Source: Actinomycetes bacterium
GTDB lineage: Bacteria; Actinomycetota; Acidimicrobiia; Acidimicrobiales; JAMCPL01
Length of the DNA: 64,000 bases
Direction of reading: 5' to 3'
NCBI GenBank assembly: GCA_021846515.1
Contig: JAJZWU010000007.1
Span: 23,088-87,087 of the forward strand
In this document: piece by piece, positions 38,334 to 48,396 of the stretch
Layout: the number at the start of each line of letters is the position of its first letter
Position numbering within the stretch: position 1 is the first letter of the stretch
Program-made: the position numbers and the translations under genes
The notes under the pieces: model-generated
The model's input: the letters and a program-made list of their open reading frames with translations, nothing else
Database searches by the model: none
What the model was told of the DNA's origin: nothing

Positions 38334-39491
38334 TTATGGCACATAGAGATGTAAGAATGCAAGTGTCGAGTAGGCTACAAGGCTCGCGGCCAGTCCAGCC
38401 AGTACGAGCCTCTCTACCCTGGGTCCTGCTGTCAGGCAAGCTCCGGCAATAACCAGAGGAAAGGCTGACATTGCATAGCGCTCGAATGAGTCTATATTAT
38501 GACCGGATAATGCCACTAATATCACCGCAAGCGCAAATGCCCCATAAGACGCCGGCAGCTTCCAGAAGGCCACTACAATCAGGGCCACAGAAAGAAGAGC
38601 CCACGGCAAGTGTAGCGCCTCCTCTAAATGATGGCCTGATATGAGCATTGATGCTTCATGGTATAGGGTTACAAGGGGATCAGTAAATCCACCTCTATGT
38701 CGTTGCTCTATGTGTATAGGAGCCAGCAGATGATGGTAGTACAGCCCCAGAAATGAAAGATACCCCACAACGCCCATAGGCCCACCCGCAACAGCAGCTG
38801 CCCGGGCAATGCGGTCACGAATACCCACCTCCCATAAACCGCTTAAAGCCTCTACAATGGCAGGAATGGCAAACAGTATCCCAATAGGTCTGGTAAGGCC
38901 GGCGAGAATACCGAATACCATGGCCCACCACCATCTATGGCCTCTCAATGCAATAAAACCAGCTACCGTAAAGACGAGTAACGTCGCCTCTGCATAACCC
39001 ATGACATAAGTAAATGCAGCGGGAGCAAGAGACATCAGCCAGGCGGAGCGAGTAGCAAGCTCATCATCACCGGTCTCTCGCGCCACCAGAACTACCAGTA
39101 ATACGAGCCCACACAGATCCGATAGATTAGCCACGACCAGTAGTGATAGGCGCACATTCCCCAGCAAAACAAAACTGACGGCCTTGACAATAAGGGGAAA
39201 AAGTGGGAAAAACCTCAGGGAAGAGTAGCCGAGAAAGCCATAACCATGAGCTGCTATGCTCCCGTACCATCCCGCATCCCAACTAAATAATCCTTGTCTG
39301 GCAACATTGGCCATAGATGCTGGCAAGTGCCCCTTGGTCGCAATTCCACGAGCCATATAAACCATGGGAATGACCACTAATCTAGTGACCAACCATGGGA
39401 AGAATGCGGCGCTTACACCAAGCCGTAGACTGTCTCGATCCAGCCATCCGCGACAATTGCTGGATCGATTGACATATTGGCTAATTGGCAC
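38334..39491 (-). CDS. PIG-V-like membrane mannosyltransferase
   Basis: About ten hydrophobic segments with a first extracytoplasmic loop FSWDAGWYGSIAAHGYGF and SLRFFPLFPL, resembling the PIG-V family and bacterial GT-C glycosyltransferases that use polyprenyl-phosphate mannose. Acceptor unknown. The start is taken as GTG 39491: a TATACT box (39499-39504, minus strand) ends 7 bases before it, and the TTG one codon upstream is weaker. Confidence 0.8.
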   Translation of the reverse strand: MPISQYVNRSSNCRGWLDRDSLRLGVSAAFFPWLVTRLVVIPMVYMARGIATKGHLPASMANVARQGLFSWDAGWYGSIAAHGYGFLGYSSLRFFPLFPLIVKAVSFVLLGNVRLSLLVVANLSDLCGLVLLVVLVARETGDDELATRSAWLMSLAPAAFTYVMGYAEATLLVFTVAGFIALRGHRWWWAMVFGILAGLTRPIGILFAIPAIVEALSGLWEVGIRDRIARAAAVAGGPMGVVGYLSFLGLYYHHLLAPIHIEQRHRGGFTDPLVTLYHEASMLISGHHLEEALHLPWALLSVALIVVAFWKLPASYGAFALAVILVALSGHNIDSFERYAMSAFPLVIAGACLTAGPRVERLVLAGLAASLVAYSTLAFLHLYVP

Positions 39492-39673
39492 CAAAGCAAG
39501 TATAGCTCATAGCGATCATGGAAGCCAGGATTTTCGGCAACATCGCTTACGACAACAGAGGCATGCCATAGCACAAACATGCAATGACGCAGGAAAACCA
39601 TTGATAATTACCATGCAACCAAGAACCTGAACCATCCGAGACAATACGAAACATAAAATGCTACACTTACGGT

Positions 39674-39874
39674 ATGGGCTTGATGCGATCGTTGCTAAGA
39701 CACGAAGAAAAAGTGCAACAACGGAAAGCGGCTGCAAACGGTTGCATGATACTAATCATCCTGCTAATAATAATCGTTATAGCAGTAGTGATACTGGCCA
39801 CTCACGGTGCAGCTATACATCATTTCCTATCGCACCTGCCCAATAAAACTACCCCCACCCCGCCAAACACATAA
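39674..39874 (+). CDS. Small single-span membrane protein
   Basis: 66 residues: a basic N-terminus (MGLMRSLLRHEEKVQQRK), one strongly hydrophobic helix (about 25-43) and a short Pro/Thr tail. No family recognised. GAGACA (39638-39643) and TACACT (39662-39667) with an 18-base spacer end 6 bases before the ATG, the leaderless pattern seen at other genes, which is the main support. Confidence 0.5.
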   Translation: MGLMRSLLRHEEKVQQRKAAANGCMILIILLIIIVIAVVILATHGAAIHHFLSHLPNKTTPTPPNT

Positions 39875-39910
39875 CCGGCTGGCCGCGAGCATAATCCCCC
39901 GGTTAACCAT

Positions 39911-39958
39911 GAGAAGTTATGCCTGGTCAGGCATTGCAGAAGCCGTTTAGTACTTCTC
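39911..39958. other. Nested inverted repeats downstream of ftsX
   Basis: GAGAAGT (39911-39917) and ACTTCTC (39952-39958) enclose ATGCCTG-GT-CAGGCAT (39919-39934). A further pair, TAACCGG/CCGGTTA, lies at 39872-39905. In the ftsX transcript (minus strand) these could fold into a 3'-end structure, but no U-run follows. Confidence 0.35.
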
Positions 39959-39999
39959 GATTTGTTGCGGCCGGTAATGGCTGTAAGCAACGCGCTTAA

Positions 40000-40890
40000 T
40001 CAGGTATCCAGAAAACGCCTTACAGCAAACGCAGAGCCAAGAGCGCCAATCACAACCCCAATTAAAAGAATAGCAACAAGAATAAACGCCAACTCCCCCC
40101 CTGCCAACCTCATCTTGTATAACGTACTCAGAGTATTCCCGGCACTGGCACTGTCCAACTGCCAATTCAAAATTGATACGACCGCCACCGCGACCAGCGC
40201 ACCAATCAGCCCCTGAACCAGACCTTCAAGCATAAATGGAACTCTTATAAACCAATTCGTTGCACCTACCAACTTCATAACCGATACCTCTTTACGCCGG
40301 GAAAAAATGGCAAGCCTGATGGTATTGATAATCAGCGCCAGAGCAGAGATAAGCAATATGAGCGCTACGATCAAGAACGACAATTGGGCAATGTGTGTAA
40401 CGTTTTCCATATTATGAATTGCCTTGCTTGGATAACTGACGTTAAGTACGCCGGGCATATTGGTAAACCTGGCAGCTATAGCGGCAGCCTCATTGGGGTT
40501 CTTCAGAACGCACTGGTCCGATGCAGGAGTATCGGATGGCGTCATAGCACCTGATGCCGAGCCAAGCAAACTCTGAAAGAACTGCTTTCCCTGGTCATAG
40601 TTGTATGTCTGCGTCCTGTACGCACAGGACTTTACATAAGTTAACTGGGTCAGTTCATCGCCGACAGCACCCTGCTCGGTTACCGATGAACTCGGATGGA
40701 ACCACACAATTACGTTTACACCGTGGCGCCACTCGGTAGTCGCATTGGAAACTCCCTGGCGTAAAAAGAGGGCAGCACCTACCAGCGACAGTGAAATGGC
40801 TACAGTCAAGACAGCGGCAATCGTCATCAGGCGGTTACGCCATAAATTACTCCCTGCTTCTTTGGTGGCAAAACTCACCGGAAGGCTCAA
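40000..40890 (-). CDS. ftsX: Cell division protein FtsX
   Basis: Integral-membrane partner of FtsE, controlling peptidoglycan hydrolases at the septum. Four membrane helices (around 22-44, 168-190, 220-245 and 268-290) with an extracytoplasmic loop between the first two, containing two cysteines, and the conserved SVMKLVGATNWFIRVPFMLEG. The start is TTG 40890, supported by an AAAGGG sequence 9 bases upstream; GTG at codon 5 is an alternative. Five bases after the ftsE stop. Confidence 0.93.
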   Translation of the reverse strand: MSLPVSFATKEAGSNLWRNRLMTIAAVLTVAISLSLVGAALFLRQGVSNATTEWRHGVNVIVWFHPSSSVTEQGAVGDELTQLTYVKSCAYRTQTYNYDQGKQFFQSLLGSASGAMTPSDTPASDQCVLKNPNEAAAIAARFTNMPGVLNVSYPSKAIHNMENVTHIAQLSFLIVALILLISALALIINTIRLAIFSRRKEVSVMKLVGATNWFIRVPFMLEGLVQGLIGALVAVAVVSILNWQLDSASAGNTLSTLYKMRLAGGELAFILVAILLIGVVIGALGSAFAVRRFLDT

Positions 40891-40895
40891 TGAAA

Positions 40896-41642
40896 CTAAC
40901 CCTTTCGCCCTCTGGAGTGGGCTACCAAATCTCTGGCCGATACACCGGAAGAATTGCCGATATCCACATCATATACGCCCCTATTCTGATCACGAACTAT
41001 CTCGCCATTATCAAGCTCTATCACACGCTTTCGCATGGTGTCCACTATATTTGCATCATGAGTTGCTACGACTACAGTAGTGCCCGATTTGTTTATCCGG
41101 TCAAGCAGCTGGACAATGTCCTTACTGGTAGAGGGATCCAGATTTCCAGTGGGCTCGTCGGCAATGAGGATCAACGGCCTATTTACAAAGGCACGGGCTA
41201 TGGCAACTCTTTGCTGCTCCCCGCCCGACAGCTCGTCCGGCATATTATTAGTCTTGTCGGCCAATCCCACCAAATCAAGCACCTGAGTAACCTGCCTCTC
41301 TATCTGGTGGCGCGGCCTCCCTATCACCTGCAGGGCAAATGCAACATTCTCAAATACGGTCTTGGTCGGTAGCAACCTGAAATCCTGGAATACACAACCA
41401 ATATTGCGACGAAGATATGGAACTCTCCAACGCGGAAGATTGGCCAGGTTCCTGCCCGCTACCCATATACGACCCTCATCAGGAAGCTCCTCGCGCAGGA
41501 TCAAAGCCATAAGGGTGCTCTTTCCGGCTCCGGAGGCACCTACAAGAAAAATGAACTCCCCCTTGCTCACCTCCATAGACACATCTTTGAGGGCTACTGT
41601 TCCCGTCTTGTATGTCTTTGTGACACTTTCAAGCGTGATCAT
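40896..41642 (-). CDS. ftsE: Cell division ATP-binding protein FtsE
   Basis: ABC ATPase with Walker A GASGAGKS (35-42), Q-loop region [17 protein letters not shown], signature [14 protein letters not shown] and Walker [14 protein letters not shown]. It works with FtsX in divisome-linked cell-wall hydrolysis. The C-terminus has an extra polar tail. Its ATG shares one base with the stop of a tiny upstream frame (TAATG). Order secA-prfB-ftsE-ftsX is the common bacterial arrangement. Confidence 0.95.
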   Translation of the reverse strand: MITLESVTKTYKTGTVALKDVSMEVSKGEFIFLVGASGAGKSTLMALILREELPDEGRIWVAGRNLANLPRWRVPYLRRNIGCVFQDFRLLPTKTVFENVAFALQVIGRPRHQIERQVTQVLDLVGLADKTNNMPDELSGGEQQRVAIARAFVNRPLILIADEPTGNLDPSTSKDIVQLLDRINKSGTTVVVATHDANIVDTMRKRVIELDNGEIVRDQNRGVYDVDIGNSSGVSARDLVAHSRGRKG

Positions 41643-41758
41643 TACTCTGACATTATACCATCAATTGCACCGTCGATGCATGGATATCCGTCATCTTTTG
41701 CTATGCCAATAATCTCAGAATCATTGGCCCCCTCCCCTAACAAGTGTCGCATCGCCAC
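41642..41758 (-). CDS. Possible small ORF coupled to ftsE
   Basis: A 38-codon frame beginning with GTG (41758) or ATG (41752) fills the 132-base gap between prfB and ftsE and ends in a TAATG overlap with the ftsE start. The peptide ([17 protein letters not shown]...) is acidic and has no known relatives. No Shine-Dalgarno is evident. It may serve only to couple translation, or be chance. Confidence 0.25.
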   Translation of the reverse strand: MAMRHLLGEGANDSEIIGIAKDDGYPCIDGAIDGIMSE

Positions 41759-41774
41759 GCAAGCACGGCGCCAC

Positions 41775-42890
41775 TCACAACAACCGTCTTCTTCGTAGCT
41801 CTGCCTCCATAAAGTTTGAAATATCGCCATCAAGAACTGCCGCCACGTTGCCGGTCTCTTCCTGAGTCCTATGGTCTTTCACAAGCTGGAATGGAGCAAG
41901 AGTATAAGAGCGAATCTGATTTCCCCATGCCACCTCTTCTTTTGGACCACCAATTCTGTCCAGCTCCTTACGGCGTTCTTCTCGATGCAGTTCCGCCAGA
42001 CGTGCGGCGAGAATCTGCATGGCGCGAGCCTTGTTCTGATGCTGGCTGCGCTGATTTTGACATGTCACGACAAGACCGGTAGGAAGATGCGTCAGCCTCA
42101 CGGCAGAATCGGTCTTGTTCACATGCTGGCCACCGGCGCCGGCAGAACGGTAGGTATCTACCCTTATGTCCTTCTCGTCTATCTCCACCTCGGGGATGTT
42201 CTCCATAAACGGGATTACGTCCAGAGAGGCAAAACTGGTATGCCTACGATGCTGGGAGTCGAATGGAGAAATCCGCACCAGACGATGTACCCCCTTTTCT
42301 GCCGATAGCATACCATAAGCGTACCTGCCCTTCACTATAAAAGTTGCCGACAGCAGGCCAGCCTCCTGGCCATCTACCACTTCGTCCATCTCTGTATCGA
42401 AACCCTGTCGCTCAGCCCATCGTAGATACATTCTCATCAGCATCTCGCACCAGTCCTGAGCGTCAGTACCGCCGGCGCCGGCATGTACCTCCACTACAGC
42501 ATCCTGAGAATCATACTCACCTGAGAGCAACGACCTGATCTCCAGTTCAAGCAACTTGTGATCTATACTATCAAGCAACTCAATGAGCTCATGGTCCATA
42601 TCCCCGTCTCCCGCTTCCCGGATCAATGTCAGCAATGCTTCAGCGTCGTCCAATTTGATACGCAAATCTCTCAATATCCCTATATCGTTCTCGACTGATG
42701 CCAGTTCGCTGGTTGCAGCTTTGGCGTGCTCCTGGTCATCCCAAAGATGCACATCGCCCACCTCTTGATTCAATTCGGCATGTCTGGCCTGTAGCTTGTC
42801 CAATCCCATGTATACATTGGCCTCGTTAAGGCGAGCTACCAGGCTTTCAAGCATACTGGCTGCCTCTATGGGATTTTCAGGTCGCGCCAT
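41775..42890 (-). CDS. prfB: Peptide chain release factor 2
   Basis: Recognises UGA/UAA stop codons. It has the RF2-type anticodon-like tripeptide SPF (ISPFDSQHRRH) and the catalytic GGQ (GAGGQHVNKTDSAVR). The frame is open upstream to 42998, but ATG 42890 starts at the conserved region, gives 371 residues and overlaps the secA stop by 14. No in-frame UGA interrupts the N-terminus, so the programmed frameshift that autoregulates many prfB genes is absent. Confidence 0.94.
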   Translation of the reverse strand: MARPENPIEAASMLESLVARLNEANVYMGLDKLQARHAELNQEVGDVHLWDDQEHAKAATSELASVENDIGILRDLRIKLDDAEALLTLIREAGDGDMDHELIELLDSIDHKLLELEIRSLLSGEYDSQDAVVEVHAGAGGTDAQDWCEMLMRMYLRWAERQGFDTEMDEVVDGQEAGLLSATFIVKGRYAYGMLSAEKGVHRLVRISPFDSQHRRHTSFASLDVIPFMENIPEVEIDEKDIRVDTYRSAGAGGQHVNKTDSAVRLTHLPTGLVVTCQNQRSQHQNKARAMQILAARLAELHREERRKELDRIGGPKEEVAWGNQIRSYTLAPFQLVKDHRTQEETGNVAAVLDGDISNFMEAELRRRRLL

Positions 42891-45696
42891 GGCAGAACTT
42901 GTACTTTTTGCCACTACCGCACCAGCACGGATCGTTCCTACCCACCTTTGCATGCTCCTCGTGGCCGTGGCTGGGTTGACGGCCTGATCTTGCAGCACTC
43001 ACCGTATCAGTTACTACCGGAACGTAACCAGAATCAATATCGCCATCGAGAACAGCCGTACCGGCACGTGCTGGCTGTTGGTCCAGAGCCCCAGCAAACG
43101 GAGCAGTAAGATTCGCTGCAAGGAACTCCTGGTTCTGCTGCACCAGAGACTGTGAAATGGTTTCAAAATCCTGGGCCGGATCATCGGCTGCCTGATAGGC
43201 TACCTGCGCAAGATCCGGCTCTTTCTCCACCCTCTCCAGCGTCTCTACGTGCAGCACGTAACGAAGGTAATCATCGTTTACTCTGGCAATCATCTTTCCA
43301 AACATGTCGTATCCATCTGCCTGCCAGGCTACGAGAGGATCCAGCTGCCCCATAGCACGCAGATTTATTCCCTCACGCAGATAGTCCATCTCCATCAAGT
43401 GATCCTTCCAGTGCTGGTCGATCATCTGGAGCATGATCTCCCTCTCTATCTCTCTGGCCTCCTCGGCGCCACCCGGAAATAGATCATCGCGTGATTCATA
43501 ATACCTGGTTGCATCAGCAATTATGCTCTCAGTAAGATGTGTCCTGTCAGTGGCCTCCGCAAGGTCGTCCTCGTGAAACTCGGTCGGATAGTACTGGCTT
43601 ATGTCCACAAGGAGGCCATCCAGATCCCATTCCTCGGGAAAATTGCCCGGACAGTACTGCTCTATCAAGCTTGCAATAGTCTCCTCGATCAATCCCCTGG
43701 TGAATTCCTGGAGGTCTTCGTTGTCTATTACTTGGAGTCGCCGAGCGTAAATGACCTTACGCTGCTCATTTAGGACTTCATCGTATTTCAGCACGTCTTT
43801 TCGCGTCTCCGCATTGCGCTGTTCTACTGTATGCTGAGCCTTTTCTATTGCCTTGGTGACCATACGCGCCTCTATGGGGACATCATCAGGAAGCGCTCTC
43901 TCCATAACCCATTGCATGGCTCCGGTGGCAAAAAGACGCATAATATCATCTTCCAACGATAGAAAGAAACGGCTTTCACCGGGGTCTCCCTGCCTGCCGG
44001 ATCTTCCGCGTAACTGATCATCAATACGACGGCTTTCATGCCTCTCGCTGCCCAGTACGTAGAGTCCGCCAAGCTCCCTCACCTTTCCAGCCTCAGATTC
44101 ACATATATCTCTGTACTTGCTTAAGATAGAATCATAGTCTTCGTCGCTATCTTTTTCTCCTCCTCTTGCCACTAGCTCGTGTGACGCCAATCCTTCCGGG
44201 TTGCCTCCCAAAAGTATGTCCACACCTCGACCTGCCATATTGGTAGCAACCGTTACACTTCCCATGCGTCCTGCCTGGGCAACTACCTCGGCCTCTCTGG
44301 CGTGCTGCTTGGCATTGAGAACCTGGTGAGGAACCCCTCGCTGTTCAAGTACCCTGGACAGTTTTTCAGACTTGGCAACTGATGCAGTACCCACCAGGAT
44401 AGGCTGGCCCTTGCTGTGACGATCTACTATGTCATCTGCGATTGCCTTGAACTTTGCATCTTCGGTCTTGTAAATTACGTCCGAATAATCAGTTCTCACC
44501 ATAGGCTTATTGGTGGGTATAGTAACTACCTGCATTCCGTAGGTATTTGCGAACTCTGCGGCTTCCGTGGAAGCAGTACCTGTCATGCCTGACAATTTCT
44601 CATACATGCGAAAGTAATTCTGCAACGTGACAGTCGCCCATGTGTGGTTTTCCTCTTTGATCCTTACTCTCTCCTGCGCCTCGACTGCCTGGTGAAGACC
44701 GTCGGACCAACGCCTACCCTCCAGAACCCTGCCTGTGAACTCATCCACTATCTTTACTTCACCGTCTACCACCAGGTAGTCCCGATCTCTCTTGTAGAGT
44801 TCCTTTGCTCGTAGCGCCTGGGTCAGATGATGGACATAGTTGACAGCCAGAGAATCGTACATATTATCGATACCAAGCTGTTTCTCTACCTTTTCTATGC
44901 CCGATTCAGTAGGTACTACGATACGCTTCTCCTCGTCAACTTCGTAATCCACCTCAGGTTTAAGGGTACGTACAATCGAAGCAAACTGGTAATAAAGATT
45001 TGCCGACTCCATGGACGGTCCCGATATGATAAGAGGAGTCCTGGCCTCATCTATAAGTATAGAATCGACCTCGTCCACGATCGCATAGGTGAACCCACGC
45101 TGTACCATAGCATCTCGAGATCTGGCCATATTGTCCCTTAGATAATCAAAGCCAAACTCTGTGTTGGTTCCATAAGTAATGTCGCAATCGTACGCCGACT
45201 TCTTGGAACTAAAATCTTCCACATCCGGGGTTACCCTGCCCACCGTAAGGCCAAGGAAATTGTAGAGTTTGCCCATCCATTCAGAGTCACGCTTGGCAAG
45301 ATAGTCATTTACCGTAACTACGTGTACCCCCTTACCAGCCAACCCGTTAAGGTATGCCGGCAGGGTAGATGCAAGCGTCTTCCCCTCTCCTGTTTTCATC
45401 TCTGCAATCCATCCAAAGTGAAGCGCTATACCGCCCATTACCTGCACATCGAAATGCCGTTGACCGAGAACGCGCCAAGCTGCCTCACGCACTACCGCAT
45501 AAGCGTCAATGAGTATCTCGTCCAGCGAGCCACCATTGGCCAGGCGCTCCCGGAACTCCGCACTCTTGGAGATCAACTCCTCATCTGACAATGCCTCGAT
45601 CTCCGGTTCGACGGCATTGATATAACCAACCAGCTCTGCCAACCGCTTGACCTTCTTGCCCTCACCTGCTCGGAGAACCCGATCCAGAATGTTCAA
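42877..45696 (-). CDS. secA: Preprotein translocase ATPase SecA
   Basis: Motor of Sec export. Walker A MKTGEGKT (100-107), DEVDSILIDEARTPLIISGP, GRQGDPGESRFFLSLEDD and a C-terminal zinc-binding SEC-C motif (NDPCWCGSGKKYKFCHG) are all present. A GGAG sequence sits 8 bases before TTG 45696, favoured over TTG 45702; the family usually begins at this point. 939 residues. Followed by prfB with an overlap. Confidence 0.95.
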   Translation of the reverse strand: MNILDRVLRAGEGKKVKRLAELVGYINAVEPEIEALSDEELISKSAEFRERLANGGSLDEILIDAYAVVREAAWRVLGQRHFDVQVMGGIALHFGWIAEMKTGEGKTLASTLPAYLNGLAGKGVHVVTVNDYLAKRDSEWMGKLYNFLGLTVGRVTPDVEDFSSKKSAYDCDITYGTNTEFGFDYLRDNMARSRDAMVQRGFTYAIVDEVDSILIDEARTPLIISGPSMESANLYYQFASIVRTLKPEVDYEVDEEKRIVVPTESGIEKVEKQLGIDNMYDSLAVNYVHHLTQALRAKELYKRDRDYLVVDGEVKIVDEFTGRVLEGRRWSDGLHQAVEAQERVRIKEENHTWATVTLQNYFRMYEKLSGMTGTASTEAAEFANTYGMQVVTIPTNKPMVRTDYSDVIYKTEDAKFKAIADDIVDRHSKGQPILVGTASVAKSEKLSRVLEQRGVPHQVLNAKQHAREAEVVAQAGRMGSVTVATNMAGRGVDILLGGNPEGLASHELVARGGEKDSDEDYDSILSKYRDICESEAGKVRELGGLYVLGSERHESRRIDDQLRGRSGRQGDPGESRFFLSLEDDIMRLFATGAMQWVMERALPDDVPIEARMVTKAIEKAQHTVEQRNAETRKDVLKYDEVLNEQRKVIYARRLQVIDNEDLQEFTRGLIEETIASLIEQYCPGNFPEEWDLDGLLVDISQYYPTEFHEDDLAEATDRTHLTESIIADATRYYESRDDLFPGGAEEAREIEREIMLQMIDQHWKDHLMEMDYLREGINLRAMGQLDPLVAWQADGYDMFGKMIARVNDDYLRYVLHVETLERVEKEPDLAQVAYQAADDPAQDFETISQSLVQQNQEFLAANLTAPFAGALDQQPARAGTAVLDGDIDSGYVPVVTDTVSAARSGRQPSHGHEEHAKVGRNDPCWCGSGKKYKFCHGAT

Positions 45697-45784
45697 ATGC
45701 AAGGCTCCACACCACCGGCCGGTCGTACAAACAACCCTGGCTCCAAATCACCGCATGAAGGAGTATCGAGCAAAACCACGCTTA

Positions 45785-47098
45785 TCAAGTACCTATCTCC
45801 CATGAGCTCAGATACTCTATCTGCTCCTCGGTAAGGATATCTATCTGCACACCAAGCGACTCAAGTTTTAATTTTGCAACCTGCTCATCAATGTGATTGG
45901 GTACTCTGTGAACGCTGCGCGTCAGTCCGGACGCAGACTGTACCGCCCACTCGCTGCAAAGTGCCTGGTTTGCAAAGCTCATATCCATGACCGCCGCAGG
46001 GTGCCCTTCAGCGGCACCAAGATTCACCAATCTACCCTCGGCAATAACGTAGATCCTTTTTTTGCCACCGGTACCGGCATCACCACTCACAGCAGAGCCA
46101 CTGCCAGCAAACTGTGAATCGTTTACCTGGAATTCCTCGACTCCCGGTCGCACTTCACGCCTGTTCCCTTCAGCCATCTTAGCAAGTGCATTCAAATCTA
46201 TCTCTATATCGAAATGCCCCGAATTGGCTAGTATGGCGCCGTCCTGCATCAGGGCAAAGTGCTCGGATCGCAACACATCACGATCTCCTGTAACCGTGAT
46301 AAAAATATCACCCTCCTTGGCGGCGGCTTCCATCGGCTCTACCCTGAAACCGTCCATGACCGCCTCCAACGAACGCAGCGGATCCACTTCGCATACTATC
46401 ACCTGAGCCCCCATACCTCTGGAACGGCTGGCAACTCCCCTGCCACAATTACCGTAGCCCGCAACTACTATCTTCTTACCCGCCAAAAGAACATTGGTGG
46501 CACGAATAATGCCATCCAGAGTCGATTGCCCCGTTCCGTAACGATTATCGAATAGGTGCTTTGTATAGGCATCATTCACGGCAATAATAGGATACCGGAG
46601 AGCTCCGGCAGACTCCATTGCCCTTAGCCTGATGACTCCGGTAGTAGTCTCTTCAGTGCCTGCAATCACGTTTTCAGCCTGCTCGGGTCTTTCGCGATGA
46701 AGCCTGGTCACCAAATCGCAACCATCATCCATGGTCATAGTTGGGTGAGCATCCAAACATGCATCTATGTGGGAATAATATTTTTCCTCTCCTTCACCTC
46801 TCACGGCAAATACCTCAATACCGTAATCGTGCACCAAAGAAGCGGCAACATCGTCTTGGGTAGAGAGAGGGTTTGATGCACACGCCACTACTCTTGCGCC
46901 ACCGGCTGAAAGGGTTCTAAGCAAATTGGCTGTCTCTGTAGTAACGTGCAGGCATGCGGCAATTACCATGCCATCCAAGGGGCGTTGTGCCATAAAACGC
47001 TCCCGTATCGAACTAAGCACTGGCATATTTGCATCTGCCCACTCTATGCGTTGTTTACCTAACCCTGCCAAGCTGGGGTCTTTGATATCATATTCCAT
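45785..47098 (-). CDS. ahcY: Adenosylhomocysteinase
   Basis: NAD-dependent hydrolysis of S-adenosylhomocysteine to adenosine and homocysteine, keeping methylation running. [32 protein letters not shown] and the NAD loop [10 protein letters not shown] (214-223) are present. A Gly/Ser-rich insertion (about 325-346) sits before the [18 protein letters not shown] segment. 437 residues is near the archaeal/Thermotoga size rather than the 470-490 of other SAHHs. Starts 2 bases after the isomerase stop, in the operon manB-Trm112-isomerase-ahcY. Confidence 0.93.
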   Translation of the reverse strand: MEYDIKDPSLAGLGKQRIEWADANMPVLSSIRERFMAQRPLDGMVIAACLHVTTETANLLRTLSAGGARVVACASNPLSTQDDVAASLVHDYGIEVFAVRGEGEEKYYSHIDACLDAHPTMTMDDGCDLVTRLHRERPEQAENVIAGTEETTTGVIRLRAMESAGALRYPIIAVNDAYTKHLFDNRYGTGQSTLDGIIRATNVLLAGKKIVVAGYGNCGRGVASRSRGMGAQVIVCEVDPLRSLEAVMDGFRVEPMEAAAKEGDIFITVTGDRDVLRSEHFALMQDGAILANSGHFDIEIDLNALAKMAEGNRREVRPGVEEFQVNDSQFAGSGSAVSGDAGTGGKKRIYVIAEGRLVNLGAAEGHPAAVMDMSFANQALCSEWAVQSASGLTRSVHRVPNHIDEQVAKLKLESLGVQIDILTEEQIEYLSSWEIGT

Positions 47099-47100
47099 AA

Positions 47101-48153
47101 TTATTTATGCTCCTCGCTCTCTCTCAAGTATCTCTTCATTTTGTCAAGAACCGGTATAGGACCCGGATCAATCTGTTCAATGCGTGCTATCTCCAACGAA
47201 ATTAGGTCACCCAAAAAAATAAGATCAAACATTCTCGCAGTCGCGGTATTACCTTCCGCATACAATTCGATAATACCGCTAACAGACTCTGACACAACCT
47301 CACGGAGAAAATCGTAACGTCTCATTATAGCCCTGCTCTCACAGGTATCTCTCATTACTACGACGGATACCAGCTGGCGAGTAATATCACCAAGCTGACC
47401 CCATCCCGCCAGTTCGTTGTGGCACAACTCAGGAACCGCTGAGCTCATGGCTATAGCTTTTGCATTCTCGTTTATCTGGGTACGCAATCTGTAGGCGGCT
47501 ACTGCCCCAATACCATCAGAGCCCCATATAAGCGGAATATGCCCTGCAACGAGTTTAGCAGCTGAGTTCGCCATAGTTATACCACCTGGTTCGTTGGCCT
47601 GAGTTACCCGGCGCTTTAACTGATCGATAGCATCATTGAGTGAGGATAACGCATCTGGCACCAAGCCAACAGCTCCCATCGCTACAGAGGGAGGGACAAA
47701 TAGTGCCCCTATAGCAGCTCTGGGTTGAGGTATGGCAGCATCTACACTAAACCATGGTACACCCCAATTGGCAGCCATCTCTGCGACTGCACCGCCACTG
47801 GAGATTGCCATCATTTTTGCACCTCGCTGATGGGCGATTTTCATCGTCTCTATAGTCTCCTCGGTATTACCTGAAAATGAGATCGCGATAAAAAAAGTAC
47901 GGTCATCTACATACGCAGGTAGGTTGTAGGACTTACATACCGATACTGGTATTGGACAATTACCGGATACAACAGCACTGAGAAGATCTCCTATTATCCC
48001 GCTTCCACCCATGCCCGCCACCACAACATTTGATACCTCATGGTAAGAGCTAAATATACTCATATCGTGTTGAGTGATGGCATTCAATGCGGCTTCCATC
48101 TGCGATGGCAGTCCCATAACTGCCTCCCGCATGGAGAGAGAATCCAACGTCAT
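47101..48153 (-). CDS. Bifunctional phosphoglucose/phosphomannose isomerase (SIS-domain)
   Basis: Two SIS domains with [15 protein letters not shown] (about 43-57), [10 protein letters not shown] (91-100) and the HNELAGWG segment of the Pgi/Pmi family first described in Archaea. It interconverts fructose 6-phosphate with glucose or mannose 6-phosphate. Together with manB downstream-to-upstream it would feed GDP-mannose or glycolysis; no classical pgi is seen. Next to the Trm112-like gene and ahcY. Confidence 0.88.
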   Translation of the reverse strand: MTLDSLSMREAVMGLPSQMEAALNAITQHDMSIFSSYHEVSNVVVAGMGGSGIIGDLLSAVVSGNCPIPVSVCKSYNLPAYVDDRTFFIAISFSGNTEETIETMKIAHQRGAKMMAISSGGAVAEMAANWGVPWFSVDAAIPQPRAAIGALFVPPSVAMGAVGLVPDALSSLNDAIDQLKRRVTQANEPGGITMANSAAKLVAGHIPLIWGSDGIGAVAAYRLRTQINENAKAIAMSSAVPELCHNELAGWGQLGDITRQLVSVVVMRDTCESRAIMRRYDFLREVVSESVSGIIELYAEGNTATARMFDLIFLGDLISLEIARIEQIDPGPIPVLDKMKRYLRESEEHK

Positions 48154-48159
48154 GGACTT

Positions 48160-48396
48160 TTAATGGCCACTCAGAGTCTCTACTGCCTTCCCGGCGGCAG
48201 CCTTCTCTGTGAGACGCTTATGCTCTTCGTCGTCCACTTGGCGAGATTCATCGACCAACATAATCGGTATGCCCTCACGCACCTCGTAGGCTCTCTTCAG
48301 CCGAGGATTGTAAAGAATGCTCTCATCTTCAAAGTAGAGCAAAGATCCTTTATCTTCCGGGCATGCCAGCACTTCAATAAGCAATTTATCAAGCAT
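48160..48396 (-). CDS. Trm112/UPF0434 (YcaR-like) small protein
   Basis: Starts MLDKLLIEVLACPEDKG and has YNPRLKRAYEVREGIPIML, the pattern of the Trm112p/UPF0434 family, which serves as a partner of methyltransferases in some organisms. Only one of the usual metal-binding cysteines (CPEDKG) is left. AGAGG 6 bases before ATG 48396 decides the start over an upstream codon. Overlaps manB by 8 bases. Confidence 0.82.
   Translation of the reverse strand: MLDKLLIEVLACPEDKGSLLYFEDESILYNPRLKRAYEVREGIPIMLVDESRQVDDEEHKRLTEKAAAGKAVETLSGH

Noticed and set aside
39492..39999. tmRNA or smpB after ftsX, a common neighbour
   Set aside because: No tmRNA-like ends or SmpB frame are seen.
42890..42998. Upstream extension of prfB or a programmed frameshift site
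   Set aside because: The extension lies inside secA, is not conserved, and no CUU-UGA-C slippery site is seen.
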